From: Spirochaetaceae bacterium
GTDB taxonomy: Bacteria; Spirochaetota; Spirochaetia; Treponematales; Breznakiellaceae
Assembly (NCBI GenBank): GCA_031265535.1
Contig: JAISCO010000185.1
Span: 1 to 6,435 of the forward strand
Length of the DNA: 6,435 bases
Direction of reading: 5' to 3'
A model generated the notes under the pieces. The model worked only from the letters and a program-made list of their open reading frames with translations. It was not told the origin of the DNA and searched no databases. Of this stretch, positions 1-5,275 are shown piece by piece (the stretch's first letter is position 1; each line of letters opens with the position of its first letter). The position numbers and the translations under genes were made by a program.

Positions 1-1
1 T

Positions 2-466
2 TTATTCGGAAATGCCGATATTGCCTTCACTTAATGATCTTATATATGCGGTCATTTCCAAAATATCGGAATATTCCCGTTCTACATTAATCGCGGGATA
101 AAGTACATGCCCCTTCAAATCACCATCCTTTATAGAATCCGGATGAGTTGGATAATACAATATTTTATATTCGTCCCTTTCTCCTACAGAAAAAGACAGG
201 TCCGGAGATACGATTAAGTATTTATATTTGTAAGGGAAAAGACCGTCTGATATCCGTGTCGTATTTGCGTTAACTATATTATCAACCGATATTTCAATCC
301 CCACAAGTAACAATTCCAAAATTTCCTCTTTGTTTTCATTCTTTAAATCTGCAAAAACAACAAGCTTGTCCTTTGATATTCTTGACAAATCAATAGTGTC
401 TTGCGCCGAAACACCATTTTTGCCGCAAAAAAACAATAGAACCGCTATACAAATAAGTCGCCGCAT
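2..466 (-). CDS. Exported FlgC-like (flagellar rod domain) protein with Sec signal peptide
   Basis: From the ATG at 466 this is a 154-residue protein. It begins MRRLICIAVLLFF, a basic N-terminus plus hydrophobic core, and has a likely signal-peptidase I site after VSA (about residue 22). The mature part resembles the proximal rod protein FlgC. It has 'DNIVNANTTR' at about 62-71 (FlgC: NIANvNTTRt..G.p), 'PTHPD' at about 106-110 (FlgC: YDPtHPDA), and 'KGHVLYPAINV..E' at about 118-129, followed by a 'DILEMTAYIRS' helix where FlgC has 'DMI.ASRAYEAN'. True FlgC has no Sec signal because the flagellar type III apparatus exports it, so the signal peptide is the odd part. The length is close to FlgC. 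The frame also opens at GTG 502, but ATG 466 has AAGGA upstream and places the signal peptide properly. The gene follows a putative immunity gene after a short gap. Function unknown; the FlgC homology is inferred by eye. Confidence 0.75.
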   Translation of the reverse strand: MRRLICIAVLLFFCGKNGVSAQDTIDLSRISKDKLVVFADLKNENKEEILELLLVGIEISVDNIVNANTTRISDGLFPYKYKYLIVSPDLSFSVGERDEYKILYYPTHPDSIKDGDLKGHVLYPAINVEREYSDILEMTAYIRSLSEGNIGISE

Positions 467-477
467 GACTGCCACGA

Positions 478-482
478 TCCTT
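478..482 (-). promoter_or_regulatory. Shine-Dalgarno site for the FlgC-like gene
   Basis: AAGGA on the minus strand lies 11 bases before the ATG at 466. It favours that start over the in-frame GTG at 502, which would add 12 residues ahead of a good signal peptide. Spacing is slightly long. Confidence 0.4.
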
Positions 483-504
483 AACACACCCCTCACCCCC
501 ACAT

Positions 505-900
505 TTAATTATCAAATGAAATTCGTTCGCAGAGTATGTTGCCAAACATACCATAGCTTGTTGTTAATCGTATCATAATTAATTTTTCCAACGCAATATC
601 CTTTTTTATTTGAGCAATCCATTCTTGCTCAAGAACATTTTGAGATATGTCAAAAATATAACACAAGTCATTGTTTATATTATTTATATCTAATACTGTT
701 ATATCAAGAATTATATTACCCAATCTAAAATTGTCAAATCGACATTGTTTTACATTATAAAAAACAAGTTCTCTTTTTTCGTTCGAATTATATGGGTAAT
801 TTATTGATAATATGATATTATTTTTATCAACTACAGAAATTCCTGTAATTAAATTATCATGTATTGTTTTAATATTTAGATGCATACTAATGTTTTTCAT
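505..900 (-). CDS. Putative immunity protein, AT-rich orphan (131 aa)
   Basis: A small, soluble, probably beta-rich protein. Alternating hydrophobic strands run through residues 16-70, including 'HDNLITGI', 'NNIILSI' and 'FDNFRLGNIILDI', followed by a helix around 88-103. There is no signal peptide or TM segment. The architecture and the 'H(D).L..GI...F.LGNIILDI' pattern remind me of small immunity-type proteins found beside RHS and other contact-dependent toxins, but I cannot name a family. The ATG at 900 overlaps by ATGA the stop of a 16-codon scrap (947-897) that may be the end of a vanished toxin. The gene looks strongly AT-rich compared with the RHS cores, consistent with horizontal arrival. 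No partner toxin is present in the window, so it looks like an orphan immunity gene. A hypothetical protein of other function is possible. Confidence 0.65.
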   Translation of the reverse strand: MKNISMHLNIKTIHDNLITGISVVDKNNIILSINYPYNSNEKRELVFYNVKQCRFDNFRLGNIILDITVLDINNINNDLCYIFDISQNVLEQEWIAQIKKDIALEKLIMIRLTTSYGMFGNILCERISFDN

Positions 901-947
901 AACTCATTTATCCCCATCTCCAGATAAAATTCATCGAAGTACGTCAT
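897..947 (-). pseudogene. 16-codon remnant, possible C-terminus of a lost toxin
   Basis: The reading frame is MTYFDEFYLEMGINEL then TGA. Its ATG overlaps the TGA of the DUF4279-like gene (ATGA at 947-944), and its TGA overlaps the ATG of the next gene (ATGA at 900-897). An in-frame TAA lies just upstream of the ATG, so nothing longer is encoded. The same stop/start overlap joins the RHS gene to its membrane partner at 3668-3665. I infer that this is the last ~15 codons of a toxin tip left attached to its immunity gene after a deletion. It could instead be only a short coupling ORF, or chance. Confidence 0.35.
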
Positions 948-1396
948 TCCGCTTTAGACTGACAATCGGCATCCTCTTCATCTTCCTCTTCCGCATATAC
1001 CTGTACTTCCAATTCCGCTCCTAACTCAGAGGTTTCCCGTATGAGTTCAGGTGATAAATTGAATACATAATGTTTTTTTGAAATAATGGTTATACAACAA
1101 CAGACCGTACCGCCAACTGTATAAAATTCCTTAAGAAATCTTTTATGCCGCAATAAAAAAGCATTTGCCTGTTCTATAACATATTCTAATTCGTCATCAT
1201 CACTTAGAGGCAACTCATAGACAACAAATGTTTTTTTGTTTATTACATGATCTAATGGCTTCCCCCTAGGCGGGGTGAACTTTTGTCCGGCAGTCTGTTT
1301 GCCCAAAGGAGCGGCATCAATATTAACGGCTATATCTTCTGCCGCCATTGACGCATGCCGAAACTTGATAAACAAGAGGGATTTATTTTCTTCCAA
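944..1396 (-). CDS. DUF4279-like protein, probable immunity protein (150 aa)
   Basis: A soluble protein whose layout matches my memory of DUF4279 proteins: a short N-terminal strand 'LLFIKFRHASMAAEDIA', a K/P/G segment at 32-50, a strand 'KTFVVYELP' at 55-63, and a long helix at about 67-92. Strands 'GTVCCCITII' (96-105) and 'HYVFNLSPELIRETSELGAELEVQVY' (109-134) follow, the latter being the typical 'l.L.pel...l..LgaelxvdvY' ending. An acidic tail (EEEDEEDAD) closes the protein. The start is TTG at 1396, supported by AAAGGAA 8 bases upstream that overlaps the stop codon of the preceding toxin-tip fragment, which suggests translational coupling. Its position right after that tip (1661-1410) makes it the probable cognate immunity protein. 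The family assignment is by pattern only; the immunity role is inferred from context. Confidence 0.7.
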   Translation of the reverse strand: MEENKSLLFIKFRHASMAAEDIAVNIDAAPLGKQTAGQKFTPPRGKPLDHVINKKTFVVYELPLSDDDELEYVIEQANAFLLRHKRFLKEFYTVGGTVCCCITIISKKHYVFNLSPELIRETSELGAELEVQVYAEEEDEEDADCQSKAE

Positions 1397-1404
1397 CTTA
1401 CCGA

Positions 1405-1411
1405 TTCCTTT
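1405..1411 (-). promoter_or_regulatory. Shine-Dalgarno site for the DUF4279-like gene
   Basis: AAAGGAA on the minus strand, 8 bases before the TTG at 1396. It overlaps the TAA (1412-1410) of the toxin-tip fragment. It is the main support for the TTG start. Confidence 0.55.
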
Positions 1412-1661
1412 ATTTTGCCAATTCTTCCCAAGTCCCCAGATCTACTGGATTGCCTTCTTCATCACTTACAATAACATGGCCGTCTCGGGATATTCCTGTC
1501 CAGTCTCTTGGTCCTTGATCGGCATTTTGTTTGATTCGTTCTATCTGACCATGATTTAGACCATATTGGTCAATGGGCTTTGTTCCGGGTGGGGCATCGA
1601 ACCGGCGATTTACCATAGATCCACTCATTAGGGAACTGTGATACCCAGAAATCTCCCCCAA
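1410..1661 (-). pseudogene. Orphan toxin C-terminal tip fragment (polymorphic toxin)
   Basis: An 83-codon frame, opened here by TTG at 1661, with ATG codons at 1628 and 1616. Residues 1-18 are probably junction sequence read in a frame shadowing the upstream gene. The meaningful part begins near 'RRFDAPPGTKPID' (19-31), a proline-rich linker. A compact domain follows with 'HGQIERIK', 'GPRDWTGISRDGHVIVSDEEGN' split as GPRDWTG (50-56) and DGHVIVSDEEGN (60-71), and 'TWEELAK' at the end. I believe the GPRDWTG...DG.VI..D..GN pattern recurs at the C-termini of RHS/WapA-type toxins, but I cannot name the family or its activity. It lacks an RHS core and a convincing ribosome binding site, and it overlaps the preceding gene by up to 92 bases in another frame. 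It is best read as a displaced toxin cassette kept with its immunity gene, possibly silent. Confidence 0.55.
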
Positions 1662-2052
1662 TGCCTAATATATGCAGAAATTCATCGCTGTCTGAACAAA
1701 AGAAAAAATCAACAATTAAGTCTCCGGAAAAAATAAGCCTGATATCATATTCATTCAATTCCATCATAGTAATAAATTTTTCATTAAATAGCGGTGCTAT
1801 TTTTTGTGTCTCAATATCCGTATCTTCCACGATTTGGCGAGAACCTGAAATTAATTTTCCTTCTTTAACTATGCGCCAGGCCGATATATATGTTCCTATT
1901 TCCCATTCTCCATAATATTCAACCCGGCTGTTTTTACACAGATTTTTTACTTTTTTGCCAAGTCCGACATGAAGGTTTTTATAAGGATCTACTTCCACCC
2001 GGCAAATCGGGAGTTCCTGTAAAGTCATTAAAATTTCATTAGGTATCGACAT
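1570..2052 (-). CDS. Putative immunity protein for the second RHS toxin (160 aa)
   Basis: A soluble protein of mixed alpha/beta character. Visible landmarks are 'LHVGLGKKV' (27-35), 'YYGEWEIGTYISAWRIV' (46-62), 'GKLISGS' (65-71), 'DIRLIFSGDLIVDFF' (103-117), 'SDSDEFLHILG' (120-130) and 'NEWIYGKS' (142-149). I recall a family of small RHS-associated proteins with the same order (YGEWEIGT..  ..W.iv..G...GS..  ..D.R..F..G...DF..  ..D..FHI  ..W..GKS), which supports an immunity role, but I cannot give its name. The ATG at 2052 comes 1 base after the RHS stop (TGA 2056-2054), with AAAGGA 8 bases upstream lying inside the RHS gene, so the two are co-translated. Residues after ~150 (CPTRNKAH) overlap the toxin-tip fragment in another frame and may be acquired junction sequence. 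Confidence 0.7.
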   Translation of the reverse strand: MSIPNEILMTLQELPICRVEVDPYKNLHVGLGKKVKNLCKNSRVEYYGEWEIGTYISAWRIVKEGKLISGSRQIVEDTDIETQKIAPLFNEKFITMMELNEYDIRLIFSGDLIVDFFFCSDSDEFLHILGIGGDFWVSQFPNEWIYGKSPVRCPTRNKAH

Positions 2053-2053
2053 T

Positions 2054-3259
2054 TCAAATATCCTTTATTTTTATGGAGTCATCCATTCCTGGTAATAATT
2101 CAGGTTTCCCGTAATCACTATAAACTGATTCAGCATCTTCTTTTAATTGCTCCTCTGTTCTATCGGGACCTTGTTTCATGTCATGAAATTCTCTTCCCGC
2201 ATCTTGTCCAAGATCTCGTTCTATTTGTTTTCTCATATCAATTGCCTTTTTTTCTGAAGCAGGCTGGGCCTTTTCCGATTTACCCCGCGCTTCCGTAGCG
2301 GTTGGGGTTGATTGTGAGGAATTGATGACTTCCAGCGTTAGGGCCGCCCCTATTTGCGCAACACCTGTCGCGACAAGTGCTGCCGCGGCGGATAATGTCA
2401 CGGGGTCATTCCATACTCCTAATCCAACCGTTACGACGGTTTCGAAAATGGTCGCGGCGCCTAATAAAAGCCCTCCGGCAATAAGACCTATACCGCGGGC
2501 AATTGCTGGTTTATTTGCAGCGTTTTTATCACTCGCGCTTACACACTGCAATCCCAACGGGTCAGTGTAATTCACCGGATCATTATTGACATAGGCGAAC
2601 CAGTTGGTCCCGTCCCTGACAGGATCAACCGTAGTGAACCGGGCCGTCTCCGGCTGGTAGTCACGGTAGCCGTAGTTGTATAAGCCCGTTACCGTGTCAT
2701 AAGGCTTGCCCGTGTAGCCGAAGTTCACGCCGTTGCTGAAGTCCCCATTGTACGGCTTGCCGAAAGCGTCGTACTTGTACCTTTCCTCAAGCTGTCCCCA
2801 CTCGTTGGAGACACCGCGCACACTCCCCAGCACATCCTTGCCCAAATACGCCGTCCCGCCGCGGGTGTTCGCTCCCGCGCTCCGGCTTACCGCCACCGCT
2901 TCCCCCCTCCCGTACAGGGTCGCGCCCGTTCCGGTATACCGCGCCGTTACCGCCGTGTAGGCATCTCCGTCAATTCGCTGCGTCCTTACCCCAGTTGTCT
3001 CTTCGCCTCCCAGCCACCGGTAGCGCGTCCCTACAGCCCCCGTGATTTCCTGGTACTCTACCTCGCTGCTGAACTTCGTCGTAAATGTCCCGTTGCGGAA
3101 CGTTACCCCTTCCCGCAACGCCTCGAAAGTAAAGCCGTCGTACAGCGTCCTCATCGCATCTCCGCCCTCGTCCTGTGCGATCGTCCGCCGTCTGTATACA
3201 TATTCAGTTATTATTCGACAGTTGCCTATCTTGTACACCACTTCTGAATTATCATTCAT
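2054..3259 (-). CDS. Short chimeric RHS-core protein with toxin-like C-terminal tip (401 aa)
   Basis: Residues 1-23 are a leader with no counterpart in the upstream RHS gene. From about residue 24 (RRT..DEGGD) the protein follows the end of an RHS core: 'YLGKDVLGSVR' (138-148), 'YKYDAFGKPY' (161-170), 'GYTGKPYDTVTGLYNYGYRDY' (in two parts, 181-201), 'DPVRDG' (212-217) and the terminal DPLGL (233-237). Such cores normally form a shell around a C-terminal toxin. After DPLGL come two hydrophobic stretches (about 255-275 and 287-310), a Lys/Ser/Ala linker, and a small polar domain (about 336-401) with 'GREFHDMK', 'DRTEEQLKEDAESVY' and 'KPELLPGMDD'. I think the REFHD...DRT..QL..DA pattern is seen at other RHS ends, but the activity is unknown to me. 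The ATG at 3259 overlaps the previous gene's stop by 8 bases. At 401 residues it is far shorter than a full RHS protein (usually over 1000) and has no secretion signal. Confidence 0.8.
   Translation of the reverse strand: MNDNSEVVYKIGNCRIITEYVYRRRTIAQDEGGDAMRTLYDGFTFEALREGVTFRNGTFTTKFSSEVEYQEITGAVGTRYRWLGGEETTGVRTQRIDGDAYTAVTARYTGTGATLYGRGEAVAVSRSAGANTRGGTAYLGKDVLGSVRGVSNEWGQLEERYKYDAFGKPYNGDFSNGVNFGYTGKPYDTVTGLYNYGYRDYQPETARFTTVDPVRDGTNWFAYVNNDPVNYTDPLGLQCVSASDKNAANKPAIARGIGLIAGGLLLGAATIFETVVTVGLGVWNDPVTLSAAAALVATGVAQIGAALTLEVINSSQSTPTATEARGKSEKAQPASEKKAIDMRKQIERDLGQDAGREFHDMKQGPDRTEEQLKEDAESVYSDYGKPELLPGMDDSIKIKDI
2568..3190 (-). repeat. RHS core repeat, copy B
   Basis: A 623-base segment encoding the RHS core end from GRRT to NNDPVNY. 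It aligns without gaps to 4116-4738. By hand count about 166 of 207 residues agree (~80%), with the mismatches clustered in two patches (around residues 60-76 and 149-154 of the short RHS protein). Similarity stops abruptly at both ends. Confidence 0.85.
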
Positions 3260-3668
3260 TTTTTTTATCCCGATTTATTTTGCATAATATTTTTTCCATG
3301 CATGAATATATAAATATAACACCTGTGTTCGCAAAACAAAGCATAGGATCGGTTTTTGAGAAAATGGTTATATAAATAAAATGAAAAATAAAAAAGATTT
3401 CCGTATAAAAAAGAAGGATAATTAAACTATGCCTGATTTTTTTCGAGTGTTTTCCAAATAATTTTTGCTGTAAAACACCAAAAGGGAGAATAATAACTGA
3501 TAAATAACCTGCACCGGTTAAAACACATATATTTGCCATCCATTCTTCTTTTAAAGCAGAATCACTTTCCAAAGCGAAAACAACCATTAAATACCCCCAT
3601 TGAATTGCCATAAAAATTCCGTTTAAGAAATCAATGTTTTTTAGACCCCATGCATGAATTTTTTTCAT
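3252..3668 (-). CDS. Four-TM membrane protein, putative immunity to the first RHS tip (138 aa)
   Basis: Four hydrophobic segments are visible, at about residues 15-33, 46-66, 80-103 and 109-128. Basic stretches lie at the N-terminus (MKK), in the loop at 69-79 (QKLFGKHSKKIR) and at the C-terminus (KINRDKKNE), which suggests that both ends and the middle loop face the cytoplasm. There are no enzyme motifs. The ATG overlaps the TGA of the upstream RHS gene (ATGA, 3668-3665), and GGGA within that gene serves as a close ribosome binding site. Such coupling to a toxin gene is typical of immunity proteins. Polytopic immunity proteins are known for membrane-acting bacteriocins such as pore-forming colicins, so a membrane-acting toxin is a reasonable guess. 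The gene looks AT-rich relative to the RHS core. I recognise no family. Confidence 0.65.
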   Translation of the reverse strand: MKKIHAWGLKNIDFLNGIFMAIQWGYLMVVFALESDSALKEEWMANICVLTGAGYLSVIILPFGVLQQKLFGKHSKKIRHSLIILLFYTEIFFIFHFIYITIFSKTDPMLCFANTGVIFIYSCMEKILCKINRDKKNE

Positions 3669-5185
3669 TTTTTCCCATCCCCGTCGTAAAATTCAATAAC
3701 ACTTGTATAACCCATATAAGAACCGCCGCCGATAGCCGTATCAAAAGTCACTTTCGTATCTTTCGGGTTATTAATATCCTGTGTCAACCCTAATCCCACA
3801 TGAACCTCTGTAACAGCATAAGGCCCGGCAAAATTCTGTATTGTTCCAGACGTACTGGTTATGTGGCTCGCTTTACTGACTCCTCCCAATAAGGCGTTGG
3901 CGGCGAAGGATAAAGGCGAATCAATATTGGCAGAAAGACCAACTCCAACATCACCTGAAATAGCCATGCCTCTATTCCCTGCCGTATCATAGACATAAGA
4001 CAGAGTTACATTTCCTCCGGCAACCATTGTTGCACCGAAACCTGCCAAAGGTACCATATAGGCGGTCGAAGTATTAGCATTTTTATCATTTGCTTTCAGT
4101 CCCCACAAATCCACATAATTCACCGGATCATTATTGACATACGCGAACCAGTTGCTTCCGTCCCTAACCGGGTCAACCGTGGTAAACCGGGCCGTCTCCG
4201 GCTGGTAGTCGCGGTAGCCGTAGTTGTATAACCCAGTTACCGCGTCGTAGGGCTTCCCGGTGTAGCCAAGGTTCACGCCGTTGTTGAAATCCCCCTTGTA
4301 AGGCTTGCCGAAAGCGTCGTATTCGTACCGGTCTTCAAGCTGCCCTGTCTCCCCCGTACTGCTCCGCACGCTGCCAAGCACATCCTTGCCCAGGTACGCC
4401 GTCCCTCCGCGGGTGTTTGCCCCCGCGCTACGGCTTACCGCCACCGCTTCCCCGTTCCCGTACAGGGTCGCGCCCGTTCCGGCGTACCGCGCCGTTACCG
4501 CCGTGTAGGCATCGCCTTCGATCCGCTGCGTCCTCACCCCGCCGACCTCTTCGCCACTTAGCCACCGGTAGCGCGTCCCTTCCTCCGCCGTGCCGTTTGC
4601 CGACGGCGCGCCGGAGGAATACCGCGCCGTAAGCGTCCCGTCCCGAAACGCCGCACCTTCCCGCAGCGTCTCGAAAGTAAAGCCGTCGTACAGCGTCCGC
4701 ACAGAGTCCCCGCCCTCGTCCCGGCTTACCGTCCGCCGCCCGAAAGCGTCGTATCCGTAGGAACTGGCGGTCCGCGTCCGACCCGCGTGGTCAGTTACGC
4801 TTGACCATGTCATTCGGTTCGCACCGTTGTACCGGGACTCAGCCTCGCGCCGCAGTCCCTTTTCGCTTAGCAGGTTCCCGTCCCTGTCATACGTATACGC
4901 GATATCGCCCTTCCTCGCCAGCCGGTTCTCCGCGTCATAACTGTAGGCTATGGTCCCCCACGGCGTAGTCTTCGCCACTCTGTTCCCGTTAGCGTCGTAG
5001 GCGTAGGTCTCGCGCCACATTGTCTGCGCCGCGCCCACCGCGTTGCCCCGGAAAGCTCCGGCGCGGTTCAGAACGGCCCTCAGCGCCGTTATTTCGCTCC
5101 CGTTAAAGGTGTACCGCTCGGGCTGTCCCTTGTCAGCCGTAAAAAACAAGCCCGCTTCCTCCGCCTCTTTCCTGTCCGCTTCCAA
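3665..5185 (-). CDS. 5'-truncated RHS/YD-repeat protein with glycine-rich C-terminal tip
   Basis: YD repeats are seen at YAYDANGNRV (61-70), YSYDAENRLA (81-90), YTYDRDGNLL (97-106), YGYDAFGRRT (143-152) and YEYDAFGKPY (287-296). The conserved core end follows: 'YLGKDVLGSVR' (264-274), 'GYTGKPYD' (307-314), 'DPVRDG' (338-343) and DLWGL (359-363), the latter in place of the common DPLGL. The variable tip (364-506) is Gly/Ser/Thr-rich and strand-like ('VTLSYVYDTAGNRG', 'SGDVGVGLSANI', 'VTEVHVGLGL', 'DTAIGGGSYMG') with no obvious catalytic residues. Gly-rich tips of this look end many RHS proteins, but I cannot name a toxin family. The frame is open up to 5245, where a TAG precedes it, and contains no ATG before residue 56. 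The first usable start is TTG at 5185 with no clear ribosome binding site. The upstream codons still read like coding sequence, so I infer loss of the 5' end of a longer RHS gene, possibly a pseudogene. Confidence 0.75.
   Translation of the reverse strand: MEADRKEAEEAGLFFTADKGQPERYTFNGSEITALRAVLNRAGAFRGNAVGAAQTMWRETYAYDANGNRVAKTTPWGTIAYSYDAENRLARKGDIAYTYDRDGNLLSEKGLRREAESRYNGANRMTWSSVTDHAGRTRTASSYGYDAFGRRTVSRDEGGDSVRTLYDGFTFETLREGAAFRDGTLTARYSSGAPSANGTAEEGTRYRWLSGEEVGGVRTQRIEGDAYTAVTARYAGTGATLYGNGEAVAVSRSAGANTRGGTAYLGKDVLGSVRSSTGETGQLEDRYEYDAFGKPYKGDFNNGVNLGYTGKPYDAVTGLYNYGYRDYQPETARFTTVDPVRDGSNWFAYVNNDPVNYVDLWGLKANDKNANTSTAYMVPLAGFGATMVAGGNVTLSYVYDTAGNRGMAISGDVGVGLSANIDSPLSFAANALLGGVSKASHITSTSGTIQNFAGPYAVTEVHVGLGLTQDINNPKDTKVTFDTAIGGGSYMGYTSVIEFYDGDGKK
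4116..4738 (-). repeat. RHS core repeat, copy A
   Basis: Direct-repeat partner of 2568-3190, with the same length and no gaps. Its left boundary is the shared 'taattcaccggatcattatt' and its right boundary is the shared 'gtccgccg', on the plus strand. Beyond the left boundary only a short shared DKNA-coding stretch persists, at different spacing. Confidence 0.85.
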
Positions 5186-5275
5186 GGTACGCTCAGAGAA
5201 CGGGCTTATTTCTTTTATCTTCGCTAGACTTGCGGTTGCTGCTTTCTACCCTTGATTCGCATTGTTAATTGTTCT

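Noticed and set aside
395..440. Lipoprotein lipobox at the Cys of LLFFCG in the FlgC-like protein
   Set aside because: Phe at -1 and -2 does not fit even relaxed spirochaetal lipoboxes, and VSA-Q a few residues later is a good signal-peptidase I site.
3296..3659. 12-base repeat CCATGCATGAAT at 3296-3307 and 3648-3659, near both ends of the membrane protein gene
   Set aside because: Both copies lie inside the coding sequence in different codon contexts and include the palindrome ATGCAT. With only two copies, I could not distinguish this from chance in AT-rich DNA.
3665..3676. A6 run at the RHS stop (GGG AAA AAA TGA) that could allow a -1 shift into the membrane protein
   Set aside because: It is not a strong slippery heptamer in this frame, and I saw no downstream stem. 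The ATGA overlap already explains coupling.
4305..4632. Plus-strand frames opposite the RHS core (also 2733-2960)
   Set aside because: The same antisense frame appears in both core copies because the cores are homologous. The proline/serine/arginine-rich product is what GC-rich RHS codons give on the other strand.
5224..5262. Twelve-codon ATG frame (MRIKGRKQQPQV) between the permease and the RHS gene
   Set aside because: It is too short, has no ribosome binding site, is in a different frame from the RHS gene, and is not overlapped with any start. Nothing supports expression.
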